In this document: piece after piece, positions 16,594-24,699 of the stretch
How the letters are laid out: the number at the start of each line of letters is the position of its first letter
Position numbering within the stretch: the first letter of the stretch is position 1
Assembly (NCBI GenBank): GCA_049515135.1
Contig: JBEKUJ010000007.1
Coordinates: 142,049 to 206,048 of the forward strand
From: Fen-1364 sp049515135
GTDB taxonomy: Bacteria > Spirochaetota > Spirochaetia > SZUA-6 > Fen-1364
Direction: 5' to 3'
Length of the DNA stretch: 64,000 bases
The notes under the pieces: generated by a model
The model's input: the letters and a program-made list of their open reading frames with translations, nothing else
The model's database searches: none
What the model was told of the DNA's origin: nothing
Position numbers and translations under genes: made by a program

Positions 16594-16929
16594 ATGGAAG
16601 TCAACGTCAGGACTGTCAAGAAGGTCATGGTTGTCGAGCTGACAGGCGAGCTGGACGGAAAGACCGCCCCCGAGGTTCAGGAGAAAATCCTGCCACAAGT
16701 TCAGTCAGGCGCCAAAGTCCTCCTCGACATGAGCAAAGTGCCGTACATGTCGAGCGCAGGCCTGCGGATGCTTCTGTCCCTGTACCGCCAGGTAACAGGC
16801 AAGGGCGGTAGCATTGTGCTTTCCGGAGTCGTCGAAGAAATTCGGGACACCATGTCCGTCACGGGATTCCTCAAGTTCTTTGTTATACACGACACGGTTG
16901 AGGCAGGCGTGGCGGCGCTCGGAGGATAG
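16594..16929 (+). CDS. STAS-domain anti-sigma factor antagonist (RsbV/SpoIIAA type)
   Basis: A 111-residue single STAS domain. VVELTGELDGKTAPEVQEKI gives the first strand and helix. YMSSAGLRMLLSLYRQV contains the phosphorylatable serines S53/S54, and the domain ends with FFVIHDTVEAGVAAL. In partner switching the dephosphorylated form binds the anti-sigma kinase and frees the sigma factor. Twelve bases after the AGE-fold gene and six bases before glgX, so it is embedded within metabolic genes. Confidence 0.87.
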   Translation: MEVNVRTVKKVMVVELTGELDGKTAPEVQEKILPQVQSGAKVLLDMSKVPYMSSAGLRMLLSLYRQVTGKGGSIVLSGVVEEIRDTMSVTGFLKFFVIHDTVEAGVAALGG

Positions 16930-16934
16930 GAAAA

Positions 16935-19151
16935 GTGGACCGCATCGACGTCTACCCCACCCACCAGTTCGAAGGCTTCAAGCTTCGCCCGGGTCGCGCG
17001 TATCCCTTCGGCGCAAATCTGGTGCCAGGCGGCGTCAATTTCGCGATCTTCTCGAAACACGCGAACTACTGCGTGCTGGTTCTTTTCGAGAAGGGCAAAC
17101 CGAAACCACTGGCAGAAATACCGTTTCGCGGCGTGTTCCAGAAACCTGGAACAGGGGAACCTGTGTGGGCTGATTTCAGGGTCGGGAACGTCTTTTCGAT
17201 GGTTGTCTTCGATCTCGACTACGAAAACATCGAGTACGGGTTCCGCATGGACGGACCGGGTCCACGTCCTGAAAAAGGAAAGCCCGCGCTGCATCGGTTT
17301 GATCCTTCAACAATCCTCACGGACCCGTACGCAAAGGCCGTCGGCGGCAGGGACGCCTGGGGCGAGAAACCGAACTGGGCTGATGAATACCCGCATCGCG
17401 CCCGGATTGTGCAGGACGATTTTGACTGGGAGTCGGATCGGCCGCTGGAGATACCGACCGAGGACCTGATCATCTACGAGATGCACGTGCGCGGTTTCAC
17501 GCGTCATCCGTCGTCGAAGACGAAGCACCCGGGCACTTTCGCGGCAATCCGTGAGAAGATTCCGTACCTCAAGGAGCTCGGCGTCAACTGCATTGAGCTC
17601 ATGCCCATTTACGAGTTCGACGAGTTCGAGAACAGCCGCCAGAGCAAGGATACGGGCGAGCTGCTGATGAACTACTGGGGCTACAGCACGGTGGGCTTCT
17701 TTGCGCCCAAAGCCGGATTCGCCGCATCCGGAAAGATGAAAGACGGAACGATGGTGGCGGACGAGCTGAAGACCCTCGTCAAAGAGTTGCACGAAAACGG
17801 CATCGAGGTCATCCTTGACGTTGTTTTCAACCACACGGCGGAAGGCAATGAAGAGGGGCTGGCCATCTCCTTCCGGGGGATCGACAATGCGACCTACTAC
17901 ATGCTGACCCCGGAGGGATACTACTTCAATTTCAGCGGCACAGGAAACACGCTGAACTGCAACAACCCTATTGTGCGTACAATGGTGTTGGAGTGTCTTC
18001 GTTACTGGGCCGCAGAGTTTCACATCGATGGTTTCCGCTTCGACCTTGCCGCCATCCTGGGGCGCGACCCGTGGGGAGCGCCGCTTGCCAATCCGCCGCT
18101 CCTGGAGACCCTCGCTTTCGACCCGATTCTGGCAAAGTGCAAGCTCATTGCCGAAGCCTGGGACGCTGGCGGCTTGTACCAGGTGGGGTCCTTCCCGGCC
18201 TACGGCCGCTGGGCGGAATGGAACGGCAAATACCGTGACACTGTCCGCTGCTTCCTGAGGGGGGATCCGGACCAGGCAGGGGGAATGGCTCAGCGACTGC
18301 AGGGCTCCCCCGACCTGTATGCACGGGGAGGACGCGGGCCGACAGCCTCCATCAACTTCGTTACCTGTCACGACGGCTTCACCCTGGCTGATCTTGTTTC
18401 GTACGACGGGAAGCACAATGAGGCCAACGGAGAAAACAACAACGACGGCGCCAACGACAACTACAGCTGGAACTGCGGCAGGGAAGGCTCCACCGACGAC
18501 CCGCAGGTGAACGACCTGCGCAGAAGGCAGATGAAGAACGCCCTTGCGATGCTGATGGTCAGTCGCGGAGTCCCGATGCTGCTCATGGGCGATGAAATAG
18601 GCCGGACGCAAAAAGGGAACAACAACGCGTACTGCCACGACAATGAGTTCAGCTGGCTCGACTGGACGCTGCAGAAGCCCAACGAAGAGATATTCCGCTT
18701 CGCCCGTGCGTGCGTTGCCTTTCGCAAGACTCACCCGGTCCTGAGAGGCAGCACATATTTCCGAAACGAGGATTATGCGGGCAGCGGCTTCGCCGACATA
18801 ACATGGCACGGCACACGCGCGTGGAACGCAGACTGGTCCAGCGACAGCCGGGTTGTGGCTTTCATGCTGTGCGGCATGCACGCTAAAGATGCGACGGTGA
18901 AGGACGATACCATCTACGTTGCCATGAACATGTATTGGGAATCTCTTCCTTTTGAGCTGCCGGAGCTGCACCAGGAATCATGCTGGCGCGTCTTCGCGAA
19001 CACTGGCGCGCCTTCCCCGCAGGATATCTGGGAGCCGGGCGCGGAGCCCGTGCTCTCAGATCAACGGCAGTTCATTGTGGGCGCGCGGTCGGTCGCTATT
19101 CTGGTGAGCGGCTCTTCCGCCGCCGGCAGCACGGGGAAACGCGAAGGGTAG
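16935..19151 (+). CDS. glgX: Glycogen debranching enzyme (GlgX/TreX, GH13)
   Basis: A 738-residue isoamylase-type enzyme that hydrolyses alpha-1,6 branches. It starts with a CBM48 domain (YPFGANLVPGGVNFAIFS). The GH13 barrel has DVVFNHTAEGNE, the nucleophile aspartate in FRFDLAAILGRD (near 370), the acid/base glutamate in LIAEAWDAGG (near 407) and TCHDGFTLADLVSY (near 479-480). Long insertions with NGENNNDG match GlgX/TreX. The start is GTG at 16935 after GGAGGATAGG. It is enclosed by two STAS genes, an unusual place for a glycogen gene. Confidence 0.92.
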   Translation: MDRIDVYPTHQFEGFKLRPGRAYPFGANLVPGGVNFAIFSKHANYCVLVLFEKGKPKPLAEIPFRGVFQKPGTGEPVWADFRVGNVFSMVVFDLDYENIEYGFRMDGPGPRPEKGKPALHRFDPSTILTDPYAKAVGGRDAWGEKPNWADEYPHRARIVQDDFDWESDRPLEIPTEDLIIYEMHVRGFTRHPSSKTKHPGTFAAIREKIPYLKELGVNCIELMPIYEFDEFENSRQSKDTGELLMNYWGYSTVGFFAPKAGFAASGKMKDGTMVADELKTLVKELHENGIEVILDVVFNHTAEGNEEGLAISFRGIDNATYYMLTPEGYYFNFSGTGNTLNCNNPIVRTMVLECLRYWAAEFHIDGFRFDLAAILGRDPWGAPLANPPLLETLAFDPILAKCKLIAEAWDAGGLYQVGSFPAYGRWAEWNGKYRDTVRCFLRGDPDQAGGMAQRLQGSPDLYARGGRGPTASINFVTCHDGFTLADLVSYDGKHNEANGENNNDGANDNYSWNCGREGSTDDPQVNDLRRRQMKNALAMLMVSRGVPMLLMGDEIGRTQKGNNNAYCHDNEFSWLDWTLQKPNEEIFRFARACVAFRKTHPVLRGSTYFRNEDYAGSGFADITWHGTRAWNADWSSDSRVVAFMLCGMHAKDATVKDDTIYVAMNMYWESLPFELPELHQESCWRVFANTGAPSPQDIWEPGAEPVLSDQRQFIVGARSVAILVSGSSAAGSTGKREG

Positions 19152-19160
19152 GGGGGAACA

Positions 19161-19502
19161 ATGGCTTTCAATGTACGCTTTGAGATGCTCGACAAGGGAA
19201 TTGCCAGGATCACCCTGGCGGGTGAGCTCGACGCCGGCACGGCGCCCCTGTTCCAGAAGGAAGTAGAGAAGGCGACCGCGGAGAACGCGAAACGTCTCGT
19301 CCTCGTGGTCTCCGAACTGGAATATATCGCGAGCGCCGGCTTGAGGGTCCTCGTCTTTGCGAAACAGAAGATGGGACGACAGGTCGACGTGTACGTCGTG
19401 GGCGCGCAGGAACAGGTGATGGACACTATCCGCAAGACCGGACTGCACAACAGCGTCATTTCAGTGAAGAGCTACGACCCCGCCGTGATCGAAAACATTT
19501 GA
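19161..19502 (+). CDS. Second STAS-domain anti-sigma factor antagonist
   Basis: A 113-residue STAS protein: ARITLAGELDAGTAPLFQKEV, then LEYIASAGLRVLVFAKQKM with the target serine S58, and a C-terminal QVMDTIRKTGLHNSVIS. Its sequence differs clearly from the STAS protein at 16594, so the two are paralogues rather than a recent copy. AGGGGGGAACA precedes the ATG. The kinase and phosphatase that should act on it follow immediately. Confidence 0.88.
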   Translation: MAFNVRFEMLDKGIARITLAGELDAGTAPLFQKEVEKATAENAKRLVLVVSELEYIASAGLRVLVFAKQKMGRQVDVYVVGAQEQVMDTIRKTGLHNSVISVKSYDPAVIENI

Positions 19503-19536
19503 GCCCCGAGTCGCGTGACGGTCGAGAGGGGTGACT

Positions 19537-19971
19537 ATGGAGACCTTGATCCTTCCAGCCAGCCTCGATTCCCTCGCGGTCATACGGAAGCACGTGCAGA
19601 CTGCGGCCTCCGATGCCGGATTGGAGAAAAAGGATTCGTACCGGCTCCTGCTTGCCGTCGACGAGGTGGCAACCAATATCATCACGCATGGCTACCTGGA
19701 AACCGGCATTGATGGCAGGCTCGAGGTGAGAGCGGAGGTCGATGGCGAGCACCTGACGATCGCCCTGGGCGACTCGGGGCCGGCATTCGATCCGACACAG
19801 GTTTCGGAACCGGATGTCAATCAGCCGGTGGAGGATCGTAAGGTCGGAGGCATGGGCCTCTACCTGGCGATCCGAAACGTGGACCAGTTCAAGTACCAGC
19901 GCGTGGGAGATCAGAACAGGAACATTTTCATCATGAATCGAAAACACATGCACTCCGGAGGCAGCGGATGA
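19537..19971 (+). CDS. Anti-sigma factor serine kinase (RsbW-like, HATPase_c_2)
   Basis: A 144-residue GHKL ATPase without a sensor domain. The N box is DEVATNIITHGY (42-53), the G1 box GDSGPAFDP and the G2 box GGMGLYLAIRNVD. In the partner-switching scheme it phosphorylates the STAS proteins and sequesters a target, usually a sigma factor. No sigma factor gene is present in the window. I chose the ATG at 19537, with GAGAGGGG just upstream, over a GTG six bases earlier. Its stop overlaps the next start. Confidence 0.87.
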   Translation: METLILPASLDSLAVIRKHVQTAASDAGLEKKDSYRLLLAVDEVATNIITHGYLETGIDGRLEVRAEVDGEHLTIALGDSGPAFDPTQVSEPDVNQPVEDRKVGGMGLYLAIRNVDQFKYQRVGDQNRNIFIMNRKHMHSGGSG

Positions 19972-21908
19972 GGCCATCACGTTCCTCAGTTAGTGCTGCT
20001 CGGAAACGAGCCGGCGACAGGAAAGGGAATGCCGGCAAGGAGCACGGACACGGGCACCTGATAGTGCTCGGGACCAGCCGGGAGTTGACAGGATCTTTTG
20101 CCTCTCTCCTCAAGGGGTTGGGCTACTCGGTCGAGGCGACGCAGGAAGAAGCTGATGCATTTGACCTGCTCCGCGCGGGGAGCTGCGATCTGATCCTGGT
20201 GGAGCTTGCGCTTGCGAAATCCGACAGCTACGGGCTTCTGAAGCGCCTCAGCTTGACGCCACCCGCCCAACGCGTTCCGATTATCGTCTACGGCGCATCA
20301 GAGGAGATTACGAATGCCGACAGGTGCATTAAGAATGGCGCTGACGACTACCTGACGGAGCTTCTCAACCCGGCGGTAGTCGCTGCACGGATGGAGGGAC
20401 TTCTTTCTCACCGGCGTCTCGTACGCGCGCTCGAGTCGTCTTCCGAGCAGCTTGCAGGTCTCACAAAGCTTTCCGATGATTTCACGAAAGTGATCATTCC
20501 CATTGGGATTGCGCTTTCTGCCGAGAAGGACCCGGACCTTCTCATTGAGAAGATCCTGGTAGAGGCGAAGGGGGTCTGCAATGCGGACGCAGGGACACTC
20601 TACCTGCGAACGGAAGAAGACTGCCTCAAGTTCGAGATCATGCACACGGATTCACTCAAGATCAGGATTGGTGGGCCAAGCGGACCGGAGATACTTATTC
20701 CGCCTCTGCCCCTGCACGATCCGGCGAGCGGCGCGCCGAATCACCATAATGTCGCTACACACGTCGCCCTGGAAGGAATATCGATCAACATCCCTGATAT
20801 ATACAATGCGGAGGGCTTCGATTTCACGGGTACCAAGGCTTTCGATCAGCGCAACCACTACCGCTCGATATCGAGCCTCACCGTCCCGTTGAAGGATCAC
20901 GACACGAAGGTCATCGGTGTGCTGCAGCTCCTGAACGCGCAGGATCCTGCCACGGGAAAGGTGAAGCCGTTCGATGCGTACTTGCAGCAGATTGTAGAGC
21001 TTCTCTCCTCACAGGCGGCCATTGCCCTGAGCAATCAGATCCTCATGCACCGGGAAAAGAAGCTCCTGAAGTTCGAGAACGACGTGCAAATTGGCCGCAA
21101 GATCCAGACGGACTTTCTTCCCGACAAGCTGCCGCAGCCCCCCGGTTGCGAGGTGGTATCCTGCTTCCACCCGGCACGAGAGGTGAGCGGGGACTTCTAC
21201 GATGCGTTCCTGCTGCCCGGCAGCAGCCACATGGGTTTTGTCATCGCAGACGTCTGCGACAAGGGCGTTCCCGCGGCACTCTTCATGGCCGTGATTCGCA
21301 GCCTGATACGGGCTTTCTCCGAACAGCATTCCTCTTTCGGGCTCCCCATTCTGGCGGACCACAAAACATCGGCCCCCAACTCTGTCGAGCACAGGCTTGC
21401 CACTCTGTTCGAAGATTTGAACGCCCTGAACACGGTCGTGATGGCCAACAACTACATTGCCCGCACGCATGGGAACCTGAACATGTTCGCCACTCTCTTC
21501 CTCGGCGTGCTCGATCCAGATACGGGCCTGCTGACCTATGTCAACGGCGGGCATGAGGCGCCGGTGATCATCGGGGCCAACGGGATAGAGAGCCGTCTGG
21601 GACAGACGGGGCCGGCGGTGGGGATGATGCCGGATTCGACGTTCGAGCTCCAGCAGTACCAGCTGAAAGACAAAGACATCCTTTTTGCATACACCGACGG
21701 TGTCCCTGAGAGCCGCAACCGAACCGGTGGTTTTTTCACGGAGAAGAGACTGTTTGCCTTGCTGGAACAACCTGTCACCTCAGCTGCGCAGCTTGTCCAG
21801 CGCGTCGAGACGGGCCTCCGCGACCACCTCGCCCAGGCCGACCAATTTGATGATATCACCATGATTGCAATACGATGGTCCAGCCAGCCCCCTGCAGAGG
21901 TGTCCTGA
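19968..21908 (+). CDS. SpoIIE/RsbU-type PP2C phosphatase with degenerate receiver and GAF domains
   Basis: A 646-residue regulator. Residues about 28-145 fold like a response-regulator receiver, but the phospho-acceptor Asp is replaced by Glu (DLILVEL, E79) and the conserved Lys region reads DDYLTELLNP, with Glu at the Lys site. Residues about 185-355 are a GAF domain. Residues about 385-640 are the PP2C module with EVSGDFYD, VIADVCDKGVPAALFMA, NGGHEAP, YTDGVPESRN and a final DDITMIAIR, so metal-binding aspartates are intact. It should dephosphorylate the STAS proteins encoded upstream. It overlaps the kinase gene by four bases. Receiver output is probably not controlled by ordinary phosphorylation. 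Confidence 0.88.
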   Translation: MRPSRSSVSAARKRAGDRKGNAGKEHGHGHLIVLGTSRELTGSFASLLKGLGYSVEATQEEADAFDLLRAGSCDLILVELALAKSDSYGLLKRLSLTPPAQRVPIIVYGASEEITNADRCIKNGADDYLTELLNPAVVAARMEGLLSHRRLVRALESSSEQLAGLTKLSDDFTKVIIPIGIALSAEKDPDLLIEKILVEAKGVCNADAGTLYLRTEEDCLKFEIMHTDSLKIRIGGPSGPEILIPPLPLHDPASGAPNHHNVATHVALEGISINIPDIYNAEGFDFTGTKAFDQRNHYRSISSLTVPLKDHDTKVIGVLQLLNAQDPATGKVKPFDAYLQQIVELLSSQAAIALSNQILMHREKKLLKFENDVQIGRKIQTDFLPDKLPQPPGCEVVSCFHPAREVSGDFYDAFLLPGSSHMGFVIADVCDKGVPAALFMAVIRSLIRAFSEQHSSFGLPILADHKTSAPNSVEHRLATLFEDLNALNTVVMANNYIARTHGNLNMFATLFLGVLDPDTGLLTYVNGGHEAPVIIGANGIESRLGQTGPAVGMMPDSTFELQQYQLKDKDILFAYTDGVPESRNRTGGFFTEKRLFALLEQPVTSAAQLVQRVETGLRDHLAQADQFDDITMIAIRWSSQPPAEVS

Positions 21909-21910
21909 AC

Positions 21911-21946
21911 CGGCGCCCTTCAGGGGAAGCGGTCCTGCCGGCGCCG
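21911..21946 (+). terminator. Hairpin after the partner-switching operon
   Basis: CGGCGCC (21911-21917) and GGCGCCG (21940-21946) form a seven-base perfect stem three bases after the phosphatase stop. There is no T run, so it is a stabilising hairpin or a weak or factor-assisted terminator. Confidence 0.3.
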
Positions 21947-22010
21947 AGGTTGCAGAGGTGGCTCAAAGTGGATATTGACTCTAGGGCGTCTAGGGGGGAT
22001 TTTGACTTGC

Positions 22011-22277
22011 ATGAAATCTCTCTACTTCCTAACTGACCAAAGTGGCAAGCTCTGTTTGGCTTCCACTATCATACAGCGCGCGATCATTGAGGTCCTCGAC
22101 ATTCCGGAGGAGTACACTGATACAGAGGTATTGGCCATCGTCGATACCGTCTACAAAGCAGGTGTGCTGAAGGCTCCGGGTCGCAGCGGTGTCGCGGGAG
22201 GGCCGGTGCGTATCACCTGGGCGGCGCTTGTTGAGAAGGGGAAGGCTGCTGGAGTATTGGCCGAAGAGAATTTGTGA
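22011..22277 (+). CDS. Hypothetical protein, 88 residues
   Basis: A small acidic protein, MKSLYFLTDQSGKLCLASTII, then predicted helices (AIIEVLDIPEEYTDTEVLAIVDTVYKAGVL). No family recognised. No good ribosome site is seen before the ATG; a TTG at 21975 would extend it by 12 residues. The next gene begins 20 bases downstream and has an excellent ribosome site that overlaps this gene's end region, which supports a two-gene unit. Confidence 0.5.
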   Translation: MKSLYFLTDQSGKLCLASTIIQRAIIEVLDIPEEYTDTEVLAIVDTVYKAGVLKAPGRSGVAGGPVRITWAALVEKGKAAGVLAEENL

Positions 22278-22297
22278 GGGTTCAAGGAGGTGATCGG

Positions 22298-22498
22298 ATG
22301 GTCAACGAGATTGGCGAGGCGGCTGGAGAAATCTGGGAGACCCTGGTTGACGAAAACAAGGCGGTGACTATCAATCAGCTTAAAAAAAAGACCAAGCTGC
22401 CGGAAGATCTGCTTTGCATGGGAATAGGCTGGTTGGCACGCGAGGACAAACTTCTGTTCTCCGGTACGTCTGAGATCATGGAAGTTTCGCTCAAGTAG
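22298..22498 (+). CDS. Winged-helix domain protein (DUF2582-like)
   Basis: A 66-residue protein with the compact winged-helix pattern GEAAGEIWETLVDENKAV, NQLKKKTKLPEDLL and GIGWLAREDKLLF. This matches the DUF2582 family, small putative DNA-binding proteins of unknown target. AAGGAGGTGATC precedes the ATG at 22298. The longer upstream reading is not supported. Confidence 0.7.
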   Translation: MVNEIGEAAGEIWETLVDENKAVTINQLKKKTKLPEDLLCMGIGWLAREDKLLFSGTSEIMEVSLK

Positions 22499-22747
22499 CC
22501 GAAACGGTTCGCTCGAAGGCTGTTTTCTCCACGTTACTTCGAGGGCGTTGTCGCGTACGGTCATCGATTGAAGAGCTCCAGACCGACAATGATGCGTGGA
22601 TCAAGATAAGCTGAGCTTCGGTGGGAATACTCCAAGAATTGCATCAGCCAAGAATATAGAAACCGCGGTGTCCAAGATGGTGGTCGAATAGCCCGCATTT
22701 GGTCAGATGCGAAGCCGGCTTTCAAGACAACACTTTTTAGAAAACCG
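22499..22747. other. Intergenic region, no gene seen
   Basis: About 250 bases between the winged-helix gene and the promoter of the GntR operon. I find no coding frame with protein-like composition, no terminator with a T run, and no repeat. Confidence 0.5.
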
Positions 22748-22776
22748 TTGACATGTAATATATTACATGCTACACT
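22748..22776 (+). promoter_or_regulatory. Sigma-70 promoter overlapping an 18-bp palindromic operator
   Basis: TTGACA (22748-22753) and TACACT (22771-22776) are 17 bases apart. The spacer is almost filled by CATGTAATATATTACATG (22752-22769), a perfect 18-base palindrome. The first gene downstream is a GntR-family regulator, so this is very likely its autoregulatory operator. The predicted 5' leader is only about 15 bases. Confidence 0.8.
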
Positions 22777-22798
22777 TCACATACTGGACAGCAGGGAT

Positions 22799-23476
22799 AT
22801 GGATGGAAGTGATCTTAAAAAACCGCAGGAATTGAAAGATTGGGCTTATGCCACAATCAAAAGGGACGTCCTGACTGGCAAATACATCCCCGGCGAGCAA
22901 CTCCGCGTGGAGGAGCTGGCTGAAGCAATGAAGATAAGCAGGACCCCTGTTCGCGAAGCCCTGCTCATGCTTGAGCACGAGAGTCTGATAAACGTTGCCC
23001 CCCGCGTAGGATTTTTCGTCAAGGGAATCACGAAGCAGGAAATACAAGAGCTCTTCGAGCTCCGCGAACTCATCGAGGGCTATGCTGCGGAAAAGGCGGC
23101 CACGCACATGGAGCCAAAAGACTTGGAAGGGATGGAAGCGCTTCTCAGAGAAGGTCAAGCTGCATTCGATCGCGGCGACCTGCCCGGCTTTCTCCAAACC
23201 GAGATCAAATTGCATTCCTCGATCCAGGAGCATGCGCAGAACAAACATCTGCTTCGCATGATCGAGAGTCTGAAAGACCTCACGTACAGGGAGCGGGTCC
23301 TTTCCTTGTCATCCACCGAAAACGTGAAAGAGTCGCTGCGTGAACACGAAAGGATTGTGAATGCCCTTCGCCGGAGAGACGGCCGCTTGGCGATGAGCAT
23401 GATGCGGGAGCATATCAGCAACGTGAAGAATCGCCTGCTGGCGCTTCTCGACAAGATGGAGGAACACCACGACTAA
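22799..23476 (+). CDS. GntR-family transcriptional regulator, FadR subfamily (FCD domain)
   Basis: A 225-residue regulator. The N-terminal winged helix has LTGKYIPGEQLRVEELAEAMKIS-RTPVREALLMLEHE, the GntR hallmark. The FCD domain follows (ELFELRELIEGYAAEKAA, FHSSIQEHAQNKHLL-like ligand pocket, HERIVNALRRRD, HI). FCD regulators bind carboxylic acids through a metal held by Asp/His residues, so the inducer is probably an acid or sugar acid. It heads an 11-gene catabolic operon and has a palindrome within its promoter. Confidence 0.88.
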   Translation: MDGSDLKKPQELKDWAYATIKRDVLTGKYIPGEQLRVEELAEAMKISRTPVREALLMLEHESLINVAPRVGFFVKGITKQEIQELFELRELIEGYAAEKAATHMEPKDLEGMEALLREGQAAFDRGDLPGFLQTEIKLHSSIQEHAQNKHLLRMIESLKDLTYRERVLSLSSTENVKESLREHERIVNALRRRDGRLAMSMMREHISNVKNRLLALLDKMEEHHD

Positions 23477-23570
23477 TGCAGCGCAGGGAAGAAAGGAGGA
23501 GAAACGGGACAGAGATGACAGGAAATTTGATCGGAGAATACGCTGAAACTGAACAGGAAAGGAGAAGAGA

Positions 23571-24590
23571 ATGAAAAGAACCTTTGGTTTCGCTCTGCTT
23601 GTCGCCCTGACCGTGGCCTCGACAGCATTCGCCACAGGGACATCGGAAGGGACGGCAGCCTCCCAGGCGACCTCTGTCGGTGCCAAGCATTACAAGTTTG
23701 CCTGGATCATGCCGGACATGTTCAACCCCTTCTGGACCTACATGCGGCAGGGGGCGGAGAAAGCCGCTCTCGAATATATGAACAAAGGGATAAAGGTGGA
23801 CATCCAGCAGATGGCGCCGATCCAGACATTCAACGTGGAAGAGCAGGTCGGGCTGTTCGAGAACGCAATCCAGATGAAAGTGGATGGCGTCGGGATCTGC
23901 GTCATTGACCAGACAGCCGTTATCCAACAGGTGAACAAGGCCAAGGCAGCTGGCATTCCGACGGTTGCCTTGAGCACGGACATTCCGAACTCCGATCGTC
24001 TTGCATTCTCCGGCGTGAAGGATCGCCAGTGGGCAATGAATGTCGCCGAGGTTGCCATCAAGCACAACAACGGCGCAGGCGGCTATATCGTGTTGGAAGG
24101 AATCCCGGGGAACCTCATCAGCGAGCAGCGATTGCTGGGAGGCAAGGACGCCATCGCAAAGTACCCGAATGCGAAGCTTCTCGACGTGCAGCCGTCTAAC
24201 TTCAACCGCAAGGATGGCATGTCCGCGATGGAGAACATGCTGACCAAATACCCCAAGGGACAAATCCAGGGAATCTTCTGCGTCAACGACGAGGCTGCGC
24301 TGGGAGCCATCGAAGCCATCGAAGCGGCGGGCCGCGCAAGCGAGATCTCGGTTGTGAGCATCGACGGAAACAAGGATGCGGCGCAGGCAATTCTCAATGG
24401 ACGCATTCTGGCGACTGTGGCCGATGACCCGTGGGCAAAAGGATATGAGGCGGTCAAGGCGCTCGTTGGGTTTGCCCAAGGGGAGAAGGTTCCGGACACC
24501 CTCCCAATCGTGGCCAAGATCGTCGATAAGTCGAATGCGGCCGAATATCTGAAAAAGTTCCCTCAGATGGACGCCTACTATAAGCCGTAG
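23571..24590 (+). CDS. Sugar-type ABC transporter periplasmic substrate-binding protein (RbsB family)
   Basis: A 339-residue exported protein. Residues 1-23 are a signal peptide (basic start, ALLVALTVAS core, AFA end), followed by a Ser/Ala/Thr-rich linker. The mature part is a type-1 periplasmic binding fold: FNPFWTYMRQGAEKAALEY, VDGVGICVIDQTAVIQQV, CVNDEAALGAIEAIEAAGR and DGNKDAAQAILNG. Typical of ribose/galactose/inositol-type importers. It follows the regulator by 94 bases; the ATPase and permeases come later in the same operon. The ligand is unknown. Confidence 0.9.
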   Translation: MKRTFGFALLVALTVASTAFATGTSEGTAASQATSVGAKHYKFAWIMPDMFNPFWTYMRQGAEKAALEYMNKGIKVDIQQMAPIQTFNVEEQVGLFENAIQMKVDGVGICVIDQTAVIQQVNKAKAAGIPTVALSTDIPNSDRLAFSGVKDRQWAMNVAEVAIKHNNGAGGYIVLEGIPGNLISEQRLLGGKDAIAKYPNAKLLDVQPSNFNRKDGMSAMENMLTKYPKGQIQGIFCVNDEAALGAIEAIEAAGRASEISVVSIDGNKDAAQAILNGRILATVADDPWAKGYEAVKALVGFAQGEKVPDTLPIVAKIVDKSNAAEYLKKFPQMDAYYKP

Positions 24591-24699
24591 AGTGAATTGA
24601 AAACAGGTTGTTGAAATCTCGGTGGACGAGGGGCCGGGAAGCAGATCAGCCCCCCGCCTGCCGAGACGAGATGCCCTATAGGCTTGGCGGAGGATAAAA

